This document shows positions 1-8,632 of a stretch of DNA of 34,133 nucleotides, one piece after another. The stretch lies in NCBI GenBank assembly GCA_001714685.2, contig MDTP02000068.1, positions 1-34,133 of the forward strand, in the 5' to 3' direction. Position 1 is the stretch's first letter. Each line of letters starts with the position of its first letter. Below the pieces are notes generated by a model. The model was not told the DNA's origin and searched no databases. It saw only the letters and a program-made list of their open reading frames with translations. The position numbers were made by a program, and so were the translations under genes. Source of the DNA: Methanosarcina sp. Ant1 (GTDB lineage Archaea; Halobacteriota; Methanosarcinia; Methanosarcinales; Methanosarcinaceae).

Positions 1-21
1 AATTTTTCACGAAAATATAGA

Positions 22-154
22 ATTAAGTGCTTTTATTTGGAATTTAAAGCATTTTAAATGATTTTGGCATAAGCTCAAATAATAAAATAAAAATTCGGCT
101 AAAGAACTTAAACTAAAAATTCGGTAAAAATATTTAAACTAAAAAATTCAGAGG
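22..154. repeat. AT-rich imperfect repeat downstream of the IorA-like gene
   Basis: The stretch holds several near copies of AAAAATTCGG alternating with TTAAACTAAAA, clearest between about 87 and 150. No reading frame or stable hairpin is seen. It lies just past the 3' end of the minus-strand IorA-like gene, so it is most likely a non-coding spacer with a short degenerate repeat. Confidence 0.4.
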
Positions 155-180
155 GTAAAATTAAAAAATAGGCTCGGGAA

Positions 181-1860
181 TCAATATTTTCTGCATTTCC
201 CTTTTATGAATATTACAGAAATCCCAGGCAGGGCAATTTTTTTCCGAATTAATTCCAAAAGCTCGGAGTTAAGGATCTGTTTTCCGACTTTACACCTTAT
301 TTCCTTTTCAGTCTCGGTTCCGTCTGTAATCTTTCCTTTATTGGCATCCACATCGAAGACTGAAACGTCGGGCGTTATAGCCTCCACCACTTTTCGGAGG
401 TCAGGAGCTTTCTGCCCGCCGGTCATAGCTGCAACCTCATTCTGCAGTACAAGTACAAGCACGTTGCAGCCTTCAGTCGCGGCACTGATGAGTCCCAGGA
501 TGCCTGAGTGTGCCAGGGCGAAATCTCCTATTACTGCTATGCCCTTTTTCTCAAAACCACAGGCAACTGAGATTGCAGAGCCCAGGGCAAAGCTGACATC
601 AACTGCCGCAAGTGGCTCAGGTGCGCTCCGGACGGAACAGCCCATATCGCCTGCAACCCGTACGTCAAGCGTGCTGAGAAAATGATAAAGGGGCAGATAG
701 GGGCAGTTATCACAGATTGTGGCTCTACTCTTCTTCCCTGTTTTTAGAAAGGCAGTATCTGCAGGGTTTGAAACCTTCTCTTCCTCTATGTGCTCAAGGG
801 CAAATTCTAGATCTTCAGGCATAACCTGCCCGTATGGAAGGTGCCCTGTTTTTTTCCCATATACTCGACCTGCGATTCGGATCTGTTCTTCTATAAAAGG
901 TTCGGACTCTTCGGCCACGAGTACCTTTTGATTATTTCTCAGAAATATCCCAATTTTTCCAAGGGGAAGTGGGTTAACAAGGTTAAGGGTCAGGTGAGGA
1001 ACTTCACGATCTAGGTCTCGTTTTTTTAGTATTTTTTCCACTATTGAAGATACAAAACCTGAGGAAATAATCCCTATCCGTGCATATCCTGAGCCGGATT
1101 CTGTTCCATTTCCTTCTCTAAATATTATTTTATTCAGGTCAGTATTCTCGGCTTCCGCTTCCAATAGTGGATAGACTCTGGAGTGATAGATCTGGTGCTT
1201 TTCCATCATCCTATTTTTCCAAATAGAACGGTCGAATTCAGGGTGAGGAGCTAAAGATCTCGGAAGGCGCTTTATTTTTCCTTCATTTTTTCCCAGACCT
1301 GCAGTGACCCTCAGGACAACTGGGGTCCTCGTCTCTTCCGAAAGTTCATACGCGCGTCTAAGAGCCCTGTATGCAGCATCTGCATCAGCCGGGTCAAACA
1401 CTGCGATTTCGGCTATCCGGCCGTACCAGCGTGAGTCCTGTTCATTCTGTGAGCCTTTCACTCCAGGGTCATCCCCTGCAATCACAACAAGGCCGGCTCC
1501 TATGGTGTGCGTAACCGAAGTTATAAGGGGATCTGAAAGCAGGTTCATTCCAACATGCTTTACAAGAACAAGGGCCCTTCTGCCCGAAACAGACGCTCCG
1601 AGAGCGGTTTCCATGGCGACTTTTTCGTTTGTGAACCATCTGGCACTGTAAGTTGGAATGTGCACTTTTTCGGAATTACCTGCTTCGAAAATCTTTGTTT
1701 TTGCTTCTGAAAGCTCTGTCACACCTGCTTTTTCTAAAAAAAGTTCCATCAGGGAGGTAATAGGATACCCGGGGACGCCTATAATCAAGCTGACGTTACT
1801 GTCAAGCGCTGCAAGGTAAAGGGCTTTGAACCCGGTGTATTCTTCTGCTTCTTCTTTCAA
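181..1860 (-). CDS. IorA-like thiamine-diphosphate-dependent protein lacking the ferredoxin domain
   Basis: This 559-residue protein resembles the alpha subunit of indolepyruvate:ferredoxin oxidoreductase, which oxidatively decarboxylates aryl-pyruvates from amino-acid breakdown. The N-terminal half reads as the pyrimidine-binding domain. The C-terminal half has a diphosphate-binding motif of the GD...N type at about residues 445-474, with GDFALAHSG at its start. Full-length IorA continues with a ferredoxin module holding two 4Fe-4S clusters, but this protein stops shortly after the thiamine-diphosphate domain (last residues KCRKY). No iorB partner is visible nearby. It could therefore be a paralogue with another partner or another 2-oxoacid substrate. 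The start is a TTG codon preceded by a weak GTGGGG site. It lies on the same strand as marker 11, about 135 bases downstream of it. Confidence 0.8.
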   Translation of the reverse strand: MKEEAEEYTGFKALYLAALDSNVSLIIGVPGYPITSLMELFLEKAGVTELSEAKTKIFEAGNSEKVHIPTYSARWFTNEKVAMETALGASVSGRRALVLVKHVGMNLLSDPLITSVTHTIGAGLVVIAGDDPGVKGSQNEQDSRWYGRIAEIAVFDPADADAAYRALRRAYELSEETRTPVVLRVTAGLGKNEGKIKRLPRSLAPHPEFDRSIWKNRMMEKHQIYHSRVYPLLEAEAENTDLNKIIFREGNGTESGSGYARIGIISSGFVSSIVEKILKKRDLDREVPHLTLNLVNPLPLGKIGIFLRNNQKVLVAEESEPFIEEQIRIAGRVYGKKTGHLPYGQVMPEDLEFALEHIEEEKVSNPADTAFLKTGKKSRATICDNCPYLPLYHFLSTLDVRVAGDMGCSVRSAPEPLAAVDVSFALGSAISVACGFEKKGIAVIGDFALAHSGILGLISAATEGCNVLVLVLQNEVAAMTGGQKAPDLRKVVEAITPDVSVFDVDANKGKITDGTETEKEIRCKVGKQILNSELLELIRKKIALPGISVIFIKGKCRKY

Positions 1861-1995
1861 GCTTACCCCACTTTATTATAATTAAGGAATTCTGATTCAA
1901 AATTCTGTATGAGATTCCTATTTTGATGTATCTGTTTTGAGGTTTCGATTTTGAGGTATCTGTTTCAAGGTCCTTACCTATTGGTTTTTACATCA

Positions 1996-2955
1996 TTAAA
2001 TGTCATTTTTGACTTTTTGCATGCTCAGCGGTTTGATGTCAGTACCTGGAATTATGGATTCTTCAGGCCTCCCGAACCAGGGCAGAGCGGCAATCGCACC
2101 TATTACCCCGTTACCGTCAAGCAGTACTTCCACGCCGTTTTCTTCGGCACAGTGCAAAGCATCAGTTTTCGAAACTCTCTCAGTCCTACAGCGGTTGCTG
2201 TATCCGTATATCCCTTTTGCATAGAAATCTGAAAGAACAACCAGTCCGGTTTGGCCAGAGGCACTGTATTTAAGAAGGGCCCTTTTGAAGGTTTCTATCA
2301 ACCTTGATTTCGCGTTTTTATCCACACAGCCGAATTCAAGTACCGTAGACATGCAGTTCTGGGTCTTTTCCGGAACAGGGAAGAGCTGGACAAGAGAATG
2401 AGAGAGATAAACGGCTTCCTGGCAGTCCAGTTTCTTTGCGATATTATGAGTAAGGGTCCAGGTGGCCCCTATGTCCTTGGAGTCCGTGTCATCTACACCT
2501 ATGAGGATACGGTCTCTACGGGGAACCACAATCGTCCCTCTTGCACATTTTCCTCCCCCAGATTCGGAAATTGTATAACGAAGAACTCCATCTGCAAAAG
2601 CCCTGCAACGCGTTGCACCCACGCCTCCGCCTCCTAGCCCGGCATAAGTGATTTCTACTTCATCTCCCTGCACAACCACAGATTCAATGCCTGCGGCTGC
2701 TACCGAAGCTTTGAGTTCAAGCTTTGAGGTTCCGGTTTTCATGAGGTAACGGATCATATTCCCGGTTGAACGGGATTTCAGGACAAGGGGCGCTTTTGCG
2801 TAGTGATAAAGAGACCAGGCTGCCCCGCTATAGCAATTGGAGTGTTCAATTATCTCCGCATATTCGTTTTTAGCGTCACAGACTGCGTAAATGCCCCTGT
2901 AAGGTACAGTATAAGGGTCATCTAGAGTAATTTCCTGAATATATTTGTTGTCCAT
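1996..2955 (-). CDS. mmp11: Methanogenesis marker protein 11
   Basis: This 319-residue protein belongs to the methanogenesis marker 11 family, found in methanogens and of unknown biochemical role. The central motif GVDDTDSKDIGATW (about residue 150) is the family signature. It resembles the DDT motif of TiaS-type proteins, which suggests nucleotide or nucleic-acid chemistry, but this is inference. A glycine-rich stretch (GLGGGGVGATRCRAF) lies before it. The drawn start is the ATG at 2953-2955, but the only strong ribosome binding site (AGGAGGT) is more than 30 bases upstream. That site sits seven bases before an in-frame ATT codon, so the true start may be nine codons earlier. It is transcribed in the same direction as the IorA-like gene. 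Confidence 0.88.
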   Translation of the reverse strand: MDNKYIQEITLDDPYTVPYRGIYAVCDAKNEYAEIIEHSNCYSGAAWSLYHYAKAPLVLKSRSTGNMIRYLMKTGTSKLELKASVAAAGIESVVVQGDEVEITYAGLGGGGVGATRCRAFADGVLRYTISESGGGKCARGTIVVPRRDRILIGVDDTDSKDIGATWTLTHNIAKKLDCQEAVYLSHSLVQLFPVPEKTQNCMSTVLEFGCVDKNAKSRLIETFKRALLKYSASGQTGLVVLSDFYAKGIYGYSNRCRTERVSKTDALHCAEENGVEVLLDGNGVIGAIAALPWFGRPEESIIPGTDIKPLSMQKVKNDI

Positions 2956-3339
2956 TGTACAGGCATGTATATGTTTTGTAATTCGGAAGACCTCCTTTTT
3001 AAGAGGGATAGGAAGTGAGAGGGAAAAATTCGTTTGATCGAAAGCCCATTTCTTGTAGATATATATAGATATCGTAAATTTAGTGGATATCGTAAGTTTA
3101 GTGATTTATACAAGGTAAATTTTACCGTATAAATAAGCTGCATACAAACTATCTAATATTGATATTTGACCATAATCCCTAGAAGCAAATGCTCAGCTTA
3201 GGTGTTAACTAAATAAAGCCATTTTTAACTGAATAAAGTAATGTATAATAAGAGAAACTATTATAATTTTACTAACAAGTGATCTAGCCGTGTTTGGCTG
3301 GAAAATTCCAAAAAGATCTTTTAAATTCCTTGAATAATC
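2956..3339. other. Intergenic region upstream of marker 11
   Basis: AT-rich spacer that must hold the promoter of the marker 11 gene. A run of ATATATAGATATCG near 3059-3072 and the repeated GATATCGTAA(A/G)TTTAGTG at about 3068-3102 are the only visible structure. The short frame here has no coding character. Confidence 0.4.
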
Positions 3340-3790
3340 TCAGATGCTGTGGATTATATTCAATATCCAATCCATAGTTTGTCCAAGATTTTTCATATTT
3401 TCAATGCCTTCTCGATCATGTTCAACTTCTCCGATAGCATTCCCGTAAACCATATTCCAGTAATTGAGCCTACTAGAAACATTTCTTTACTATGAAAAAA
3501 AATGATTTAGGGTATCAAAGGCACTAATAGCCCCTCGCGACGAGCAACTACAACTGATGCTCCTACTTTATATTTAAAAAGCTCTATATTTCCTGCCATC
3601 ACCATACCTGCTCGGTAGATTAATGTTTTCATTTGAGAGGTCACACATGCAAATAAACTGGAGAACCAAGAATTATTCCATCTGAATCTACCTTTTTTGC
3701 AAAACACTCTTTAAAAAATTTATATCTAATAACGCATTGTTTATTTTTTTTATGGAAAGCCCAACAAGCTTTACAACCTTCGATGTGTTT
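3340..3790 (-). pseudogene. Decayed NADPH-dependent FMN reductase / flavodoxin-fold protein
   Basis: Several frames on the minus strand together spell a flavodoxin-like FMN reductase of the iron-sulfur flavoprotein type. In order they give an N-terminal strand-helix (KVVKLVGLS...), DSDGIILGSPVY, VTSQMKTLIYRAG with KVGASVVVARREG, GAISAFDTLNHFF, NYWNMVYGNAIGEVEHD and NMKNLGQTMDWIL. The pieces lie in different frames with stops between them, and the segment that would carry the CxxCxxC cluster after helix 1 is missing. It is therefore deleted and frameshifted, not a working gene. The last frame ends with a stop at 3340-3342. The neighbours are marker 11 and radC. The family assignment is firm from the fold motifs; the ancestral substrate is unknown. 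Confidence 0.75.
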
Positions 3791-4006
3791 TCCAGACAGT
3801 TGGATAAGTTCTGTTTCGATTTCTGTTTTATCAGTTCATTAACACAGTTTGGATAGGATTGCGGTATTACCGTTTTTTCGCGGACTTCCGTTAATGTCAA
3901 TAAATTTCGTAACTTTCAACAACTATTATTCAACGACTATCTTATATTTCCGTTTTTCAATCCGCAGAAAGTGATTATATGCACAGTTTCGGTACTGTAG
4001 GTTACT
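3791..4006. other. Spacer between flavoprotein remnant and radC
   Basis: An open frame on the minus strand (3791-3900) runs into the flavoprotein remnant, but I recognise no family in it. It may be extraneous sequence joined to the decayed gene. The remainder is AT-rich and shows no RNA gene or repeat. Confidence 0.3.
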
Positions 4007-4696
4007 TCACCTTACAAAGCCTTCGTCTTTAAGGCTCACATACCTGCCGTCTCCAATGATAATGTGATCAAGCACATCGATTCCCAGAAGCTTGCCTCCT
4101 TCTACAAGTTTCTCGGTAACCATTATATCCTCCCTGCTCGGACTCGGATCTCCGGATGGATGGTTATGAATCATAATTACCGATGCAGAGGACTCCATAA
4201 GTGCAGACTTGAAAACCTCACGCGGATGAACAATGCTCGCATTCAGGCTGCCTATGGATACGACTTCTTCTTTCAGGATCTGATTTTTGGTATCAAGGTA
4301 AAGTGTTATAAATTTTTCTTTTTTTTGTTCGCGCATTTTAGGATACATCAGGGCATATACATCCTTTGGGGAACAGATTTTTCGTTTTGGCTCCTCTACA
4401 AAAGTCTCAAGCCTGCGGGCAAGTTCGAAAACCGCAGCTATCTGAGCAGCCTTTGCCTTTCCAACCCCATGGACCTGCATAAGCCTTGAGACATTTGCAA
4501 GACTAAGCTGCTTGATGCTGTATTCTGATAATATCCGGCTGCACAGACTAACAACATTCTCTTCCCTTGACCCTGTTCTCAGAATTATCCCTAGCAGTTC
4601 TGCGTTTGAGAGAGATTCTGGCCCACTTCGAATAAGCCTTTCCCTTGGACGCTCTTCTTCAGGAATATCCTGAATCCTAACTTTATTTATTTCCAT
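4007..4696 (-). CDS. radC: RadC family JAB-domain protein
   Basis: This 229-residue protein has the standard RadC layout: an N-terminal UPF0758 segment (PRERLIRSGPESLSNAELL), a helix-hairpin-helix region (VHGVGKAKAAQIAA, about residues 74-87), and a C-terminal JAB/MPN metalloprotease-like domain. The JAMM motif is intact: HNHPSGDPSPSRED at 177-190 supplies two His and one Asp as metal ligands. The molecular function of RadC is unresolved; a role in DNA repair was proposed and later questioned, and the fold suggests a metal-dependent hydrolase. The length is normal for the family. The gene stands alone and is divergent from the MobB-MoaE gene, with a 270-base AT-rich region between them. Confidence 0.93.
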   Translation of the reverse strand: MEINKVRIQDIPEEERPRERLIRSGPESLSNAELLGIILRTGSREENVVSLCSRILSEYSIKQLSLANVSRLMQVHGVGKAKAAQIAAVFELARRLETFVEEPKRKICSPKDVYALMYPKMREQKKEKFITLYLDTKNQILKEEVVSIGSLNASIVHPREVFKSALMESSASVIMIHNHPSGDPSPSREDIMVTEKLVEGGKLLGIDVLDHIIIGDGRYVSLKDEGFVR

Positions 4697-4925
4697 ATTT
4701 TACCCCCTCTTTTTTGATTGACGGACAAAAATGTCACACTGGAAATTTACCCATAAACTGGTCCAATCATATACTGAGTAAATTTCTATTAGATGTATTG
4801 GGTTTTTAATATTTGAAACTTCACAAAAATAGTTGCTTATTTTGTTTTCACTGCAATCTCACTATAAATAAAAATTAATTTGCCGGGAAAATTGAACGTG
4901 CAAGAGAATTAAAATAGAGGTAAAA

Positions 4926-4997
4926 ATGCCGGCCCTTACTTATACCGGAAAGTCCATAACGCTCTTTGATGAAAGTCATTTCAGTTGTCGGGTATAA
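4926..4997 (+). other. Short overlapping upstream ORF at the mobB-moaE start
   Basis: A 23-codon frame begins at an ATG preceded by GAGGTAAAA, a better ribosome binding site than the one in front of the MobB start. It ends inside the MobB gene, overlapping it in another frame by about 29 bases. It could couple translation of MobB to itself, or be chance. There are no homologues I recognise. Confidence 0.25.
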
Positions 4998-5847
4998 AAA
5001 ATCGGGCAAGACGGCCCTTGTTTCAGCCCTTGTCCAGAAACTTTCAGGATTCGGGACAGTAGGCACTGTAAAACACATGGGGGAACAGCGCCTCAATCCC
5101 GTGGAAACGGATACGGGAAGACACTTTGACGCAGGCGCTGACATGGTTATAGGAATAACAGGCACGGGAACAGTAGGTATGGGAACAACAGGCACCGAAC
5201 TTGTCAGCTTCTCCAGGGGCTCTGATCTCGAAGACGCTCTTGATATGCTTTGTGACCAGGGATTTGATTTTGCTGTGGTAGAAGGGTTTAAGGAAAGCAA
5301 TCTTCCAAAAATTGTGCTTGGAGATCTTCAGGGAGTCTCAAACGTTTTCTTCAGGATGCCGGAGAACCTTGAGATGCATGAGGAGTTTACAGCTTCTCTA
5401 GTTGGAATGATTCTAGCCCAGCCGGACCGCTACACTCTGGAGGCTCTTATAAAAAAAGCCCGAAATAGTCCTGCCATCAGGAAAGCGGGAGCTATAGGCA
5501 CTTTTACAGGTATTGTCCGTGAACTGGCTGGAGACGAGAAGACCTCCAGGCTCGAGTTTGAGAAATACGAACCCGAAGCCTCAAAAGCTCTGGATAGAAT
5601 CAGGAAAGAGATCAAGCAAAAAGAAGGAATCCTGGAAGTCCTGATCCACCACAAAACAGGCATCATCGAAGCCGGAGAAGACATAGTATACATAGTTATC
5701 GCAGCTGCTCACAGAACCGAACTTTTCCCGGCCCTCAGCGAGGCCATAGAGCGGATAAAAGCCGAAGCTCCAATCTGGAAAAAGGAATTTACGGAAAAAG
5801 AAGAGTTCTGGGTCCAAGACAAAGAACAAGATCGTAAGCAGGCCTGA
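4969..5847 (+). CDS. mobB-moaE: MobB-MoaE fusion, molybdopterin cofactor biosynthesis
   Basis: This 292-residue protein joins two steps of molybdenum/tungsten cofactor assembly. Residues 1 to about 150 are a MobB-type P-loop GTPase (GYKKSGKT at 8-15; VKHMG; FAVVEGFKES), the adapter that works with MobA in making the guanine dinucleotide form. Residues from about 155 are MoaE, the large subunit of molybdopterin synthase (GAIGTFTGIVRE; LEFEKYEPEA; AAAHRTELFPA). The PIWKKEF segment near 268-274 carries the catalytic lysines expected from E. coli MoaE. The ATG at 4969 is preferred over the TTG one codon earlier, because MKVISVVG is the usual MobB beginning. mobA follows 74 bases downstream on the same strand. 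The products would serve formylmethanofuran dehydrogenases. Confidence 0.92.
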   Translation: MKVISVVGYKKSGKTALVSALVQKLSGFGTVGTVKHMGEQRLNPVETDTGRHFDAGADMVIGITGTGTVGMGTTGTELVSFSRGSDLEDALDMLCDQGFDFAVVEGFKESNLPKIVLGDLQGVSNVFFRMPENLEMHEEFTASLVGMILAQPDRYTLEALIKKARNSPAIRKAGAIGTFTGIVRELAGDEKTSRLEFEKYEPEASKALDRIRKEIKQKEGILEVLIHHKTGIIEAGEDIVYIVIAAAHRTELFPALSEAIERIKAEAPIWKKEFTEKEEFWVQDKEQDRKQA

Positions 5848-5921
5848 AAACTAAAAGAAAGAAGAAAAGAAAGACGAAATTTCACAGGCAAACAGAAATC
5901 ACAAAAACCCGGGATGATTAA

Positions 5922-6578
5922 ATGGGTGAAAAAACAGAACCCGAAAAAGGAAAAACAAAGCCAAGAAGTGCTGTCGTCCTGGCAGGAGGAAGAGGCAGGC
6001 GGATGGGCATGGTCGAAAAAGCCCTTCTCGAATTTGAAGGTAAAACAATCATTGAACGCCTGCTTGAAAGTCTTTTCCGGGTTGTGGACGAGGTAATTCT
6101 CTCTGTCCGGGACAAAATGCAGGAGCAAAATATCAGGCAGGTGCTTGAAAAATTCCCTTCCCGTGAAATCCGTTTTTGCTTTGACACTTTAGAAGACGCC
6201 GGCCCCCTTGAAGGCATCCGGGCAGGACTGCTCGAATCGAGGTCAGAATATTCTTTCGTCTGTGCAGGAGACATGCCCTTCGTAAACTTCGGGGTTGTAG
6301 ACATGCTGTTTGAGAAAGCCGACGGGCACGATGCTGCTCTCCCGAGGTGGGAGGATAGAAAGTTTGAGCCTCTGCATGCAGTCTATTCCAGAAAATTGAT
6401 CCCTGAAATCGAAAAAGCCTTTGAGAAAGGAAAACGCTCAGTACTTACGCCGGTTTTCGAAATGCAGGATGTGGTATTTGTTGAAGTTTCGGAAATCCGG
6501 GAACTTGACCCTGAATTGAGGACTTTTGCGAATATTAATACCATTGAAGATATGGAACTTGCTGGCAGACAGAAATAA
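5922..6578 (+). CDS. mobA: MobA, molybdenum cofactor guanylyltransferase
   Basis: MobA transfers GMP from GTP to molybdopterin to give the guanine dinucleotide cofactor. The 218-residue protein shows the family motifs: LAGGRGRRMG at 20-29, the nucleotide-binding loop; a following lysine at 33; GPLEGI at 94-99; and the metal-binding GDMP at 116-119. A 15-residue charged N-terminal extension precedes the first strand. The gene follows the MobB-MoaE fusion on the same strand, so three cofactor activities are probably made from one transcript. Sequence between the two genes is purine-rich and gives no terminator. Confidence 0.93.
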   Translation: MGEKTEPEKGKTKPRSAVVLAGGRGRRMGMVEKALLEFEGKTIIERLLESLFRVVDEVILSVRDKMQEQNIRQVLEKFPSREIRFCFDTLEDAGPLEGIRAGLLESRSEYSFVCAGDMPFVNFGVVDMLFEKADGHDAALPRWEDRKFEPLHAVYSRKLIPEIEKAFEKGKRSVLTPVFEMQDVVFVEVSEIRELDPELRTFANINTIEDMELAGRQK

Positions 6579-7206
6579 GCAGAAAGTTAAAAGAAAAACG
6601 TATCCTCTTCAAATTAAGTGGAATTGCGGCAGGAAAGGCAAGTAAGCTATGTTGATCAATGAAAATTAATCGATTCTTGTCGAAATGAAAGAAATATTGA
6701 AATGGGATATTACCCAATTGTAAAACTCAAAATGGTTTTAAGACAGCCTGAGAGAACAGATTTTAGTTTAATCAGGACAGGAGAACCTCTTGACAAAACC
6801 GGGGCTTTTGCTGTTCAGGGGAAATGGGCAGCGCTCGTGAAAAGATCGAAGGAGACTTCTTTAACTTGATTGGACTTCTTCTTTTTCGGCTGGGAAAAAT
6901 TATGGAAAGGTTTGGAATACCTGTTTTTGAGGGAGGGTTTTCCTGATTTTTCTTCCTTACACTTGAGTCTTCAGGTGCTGTTCTCCATGAAGGATGCTGA
7001 GAGCTACAAAAGCAATAAGGCAATTAGGGGCAATAAGATAATTAGGGTAATTAGGGGCAATAAGACAATTAGGGTAATTAGGGGCAATAAAACAATTTTG
7101 CTGATTAATAGCGGACAAAATTTTTTATTGATTAACAGAAGCAATTGTGTTCAACTGTACTTTCTGTGGATGTTTTCAGACATTTTAATAATAAGAGGCG
7201 TTTCAG
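6579..7206 (+). other. Long intergenic region between mobA and cysS
   Basis: About 630 bases without a credible gene. Frames present in this stretch have no recognisable domain. The notable content is the GGGGCAATAA-type repeat at 7012-7096. The cysS promoter must lie here; an AGGCG element 10 bases before the cysS ATG is its probable ribosome binding site. Confidence 0.5.
7012..7096 (+). repeat. Tandem repeat upstream of cysS
   Basis: AATTAGGGGCAATAAGA and AATTAGGGTAATTAGGGG-type units alternate with a period near 30 bases for about three copies, with smaller internal repeats of AATTAGGG. It lies in the probable cysS leader, so copy number could affect expression, but nothing in the sequence shows that it does. 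Confidence 0.7.
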
Positions 7207-8628
7207 ATGCTGCAAATCTACAATACCCTGACAAGAAAAAAAGAGGTTTTCAAACCTTTAAAGGAAGGTGAAGTTTCAATTTATGCCTGTGGGCCTACGG
7301 TTTACAATATGCCTCATATAGGTAATTATCGCACCTTTTTTATGACAGACAATATAGTAAGAACCCTCGAATACATTGGGTACAGGGTAAAACTTGTCAT
7401 GAACATTACTGACATTGACGATAAGACAATCAGGGACTCAAAAGCCGGGGGTATGTCTCTTAAGGACTTTACTGATAAATATACAGTTGAATTCTTTAAA
7501 GGCCTCGATATGCTGAATATTAAGAGAGCTTCAGCGTACCCTAAGGCTACTGAAAACGTTGACGGCATGATCGAACTTGCACAGAAGCTAATGGAAAAGG
7601 GGCTGGCCTACGAAAAAGGCGGCTCGGTTTATTATAGAATTTCAGGATTTCCGGATTATGGCAAGCTCTCAAAGATCAACTTTGATAACATTATTATTGG
7701 CGCGTCAGTGGATGTGGACGAATATGATAAAGACAACCCTCGCGACTTTGCCCTTTTGAAAGCCTCTACCCTTGAGGAAATCGAAAGGGGAATTTACTAT
7801 GAGAGCCCATGGGGTAAAATCCGTCCGGGCTGGCACACAGAATGCTCGGTCATGGCTATGAACAGCTTCGGGCCTACACTGGACATACATACAGGAGGCG
7901 TAGACCTTATTTTTCCTCACCACGAAAACGAGATAGCCCAGTCCGAAGGTGCAACCGGAAAACCCTTTGTATGCAATTGGGTTCACGGGGAGCATCTGAT
8001 AGTTGAAGGGGAAAAAATGAGCAAGTCCAAGGGAAATATCTTCACACTGCCCGAAATTGTTGGAGAATACGGTGGAGAAGTTGTACGTTTTATGTTTCTC
8101 TCAGTTTACTATCGGAAAAAACTGGATTATTCCGATGCTTTTGCAGAAAATGCAAAAAATAACTATTTGCGACTTAAAGAAACACTCGACAACCTGGAGT
8201 TTTCCCTGGGGGGTGCAGAAAACAGCTCCTATCCTGGAGACGAGGAAATCCTTAAAGCTCTTCCTGAGCTTGAAACTCAGTTCAGAGAAGCTCTTGAAAG
8301 TGATTTCAATACTCCAAAAGCCATAACTGTTCTCAGGGATCTTTCGCACACAGCTAATAGGTACCTTGAAGCAGGGAAAAATAAACAGGTTTTGATAAAA
8401 ATCCACTCCCTTTACCGGCAATTTTCAGATGTTCTGAGTCTTTTTGCAGAAGCCGGAAAAGATGAGATCCCGGAAGAGGTAATGAGACTTGTCGAAGAAC
8501 GTGAATCCGCCCGGAAAATGAAGGAATGGGCAATTTCAGATACTCTAAGGGAGAAAATAAAATCCCTCGGCTATATCGTACAGGATACAAAAGAAGGACC
8601 GAATGTAAAAAAGGCCGAAGAGAGTTAA
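7207..8628 (+). CDS. cysS: Cysteinyl-tRNA synthetase
   Basis: This class I synthetase charges tRNA-Cys with cysteine. The 473-residue length is normal. The HIGH motif is HIGN at 37-40 and KMSKS is exact at 270-274. The zinc site that selects cysteine is complete: C28, C213, H238 and E242, in the same spacing as the E. coli enzyme. Methanosarcina species can also make Cys-tRNA by the SepRS/SepCysS route, so this enzyme may be one of two routes; the other genes are not in this window. The gene stands alone and converges on the regulator, with only four bases between the two stop codons. Confidence 0.97.
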   Translation: MLQIYNTLTRKKEVFKPLKEGEVSIYACGPTVYNMPHIGNYRTFFMTDNIVRTLEYIGYRVKLVMNITDIDDKTIRDSKAGGMSLKDFTDKYTVEFFKGLDMLNIKRASAYPKATENVDGMIELAQKLMEKGLAYEKGGSVYYRISGFPDYGKLSKINFDNIIIGASVDVDEYDKDNPRDFALLKASTLEEIERGIYYESPWGKIRPGWHTECSVMAMNSFGPTLDIHTGGVDLIFPHHENEIAQSEGATGKPFVCNWVHGEHLIVEGEKMSKSKGNIFTLPEIVGEYGGEVVRFMFLSVYYRKKLDYSDAFAENAKNNYLRLKETLDNLEFSLGGAENSSYPGDEEILKALPELETQFREALESDFNTPKAITVLRDLSHTANRYLEAGKNKQVLIKIHSLYRQFSDVLSLFAEAGKDEIPEEVMRLVEERESARKMKEWAISDTLREKIKSLGYIVQDTKEGPNVKKAEES

Positions 8629-8632
8629 TAGG

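Noticed and set aside
206-1651. Plus-strand frames over the IorA-like gene
   Set aside because: They lie antisense to a well-supported gene and have serine-rich, non-family composition.
2922-3143. 73-codon minus-strand frame upstream of marker 11
   Set aside because: It overlaps the marker 11 start in another frame, is made of AT-rich repeat residues and has no ribosome binding site.
6870-7271. 133-codon frame before cysS
   Set aside because: It runs through the tandem repeat into the start of cysS in another frame and has no domain or ribosome binding site.
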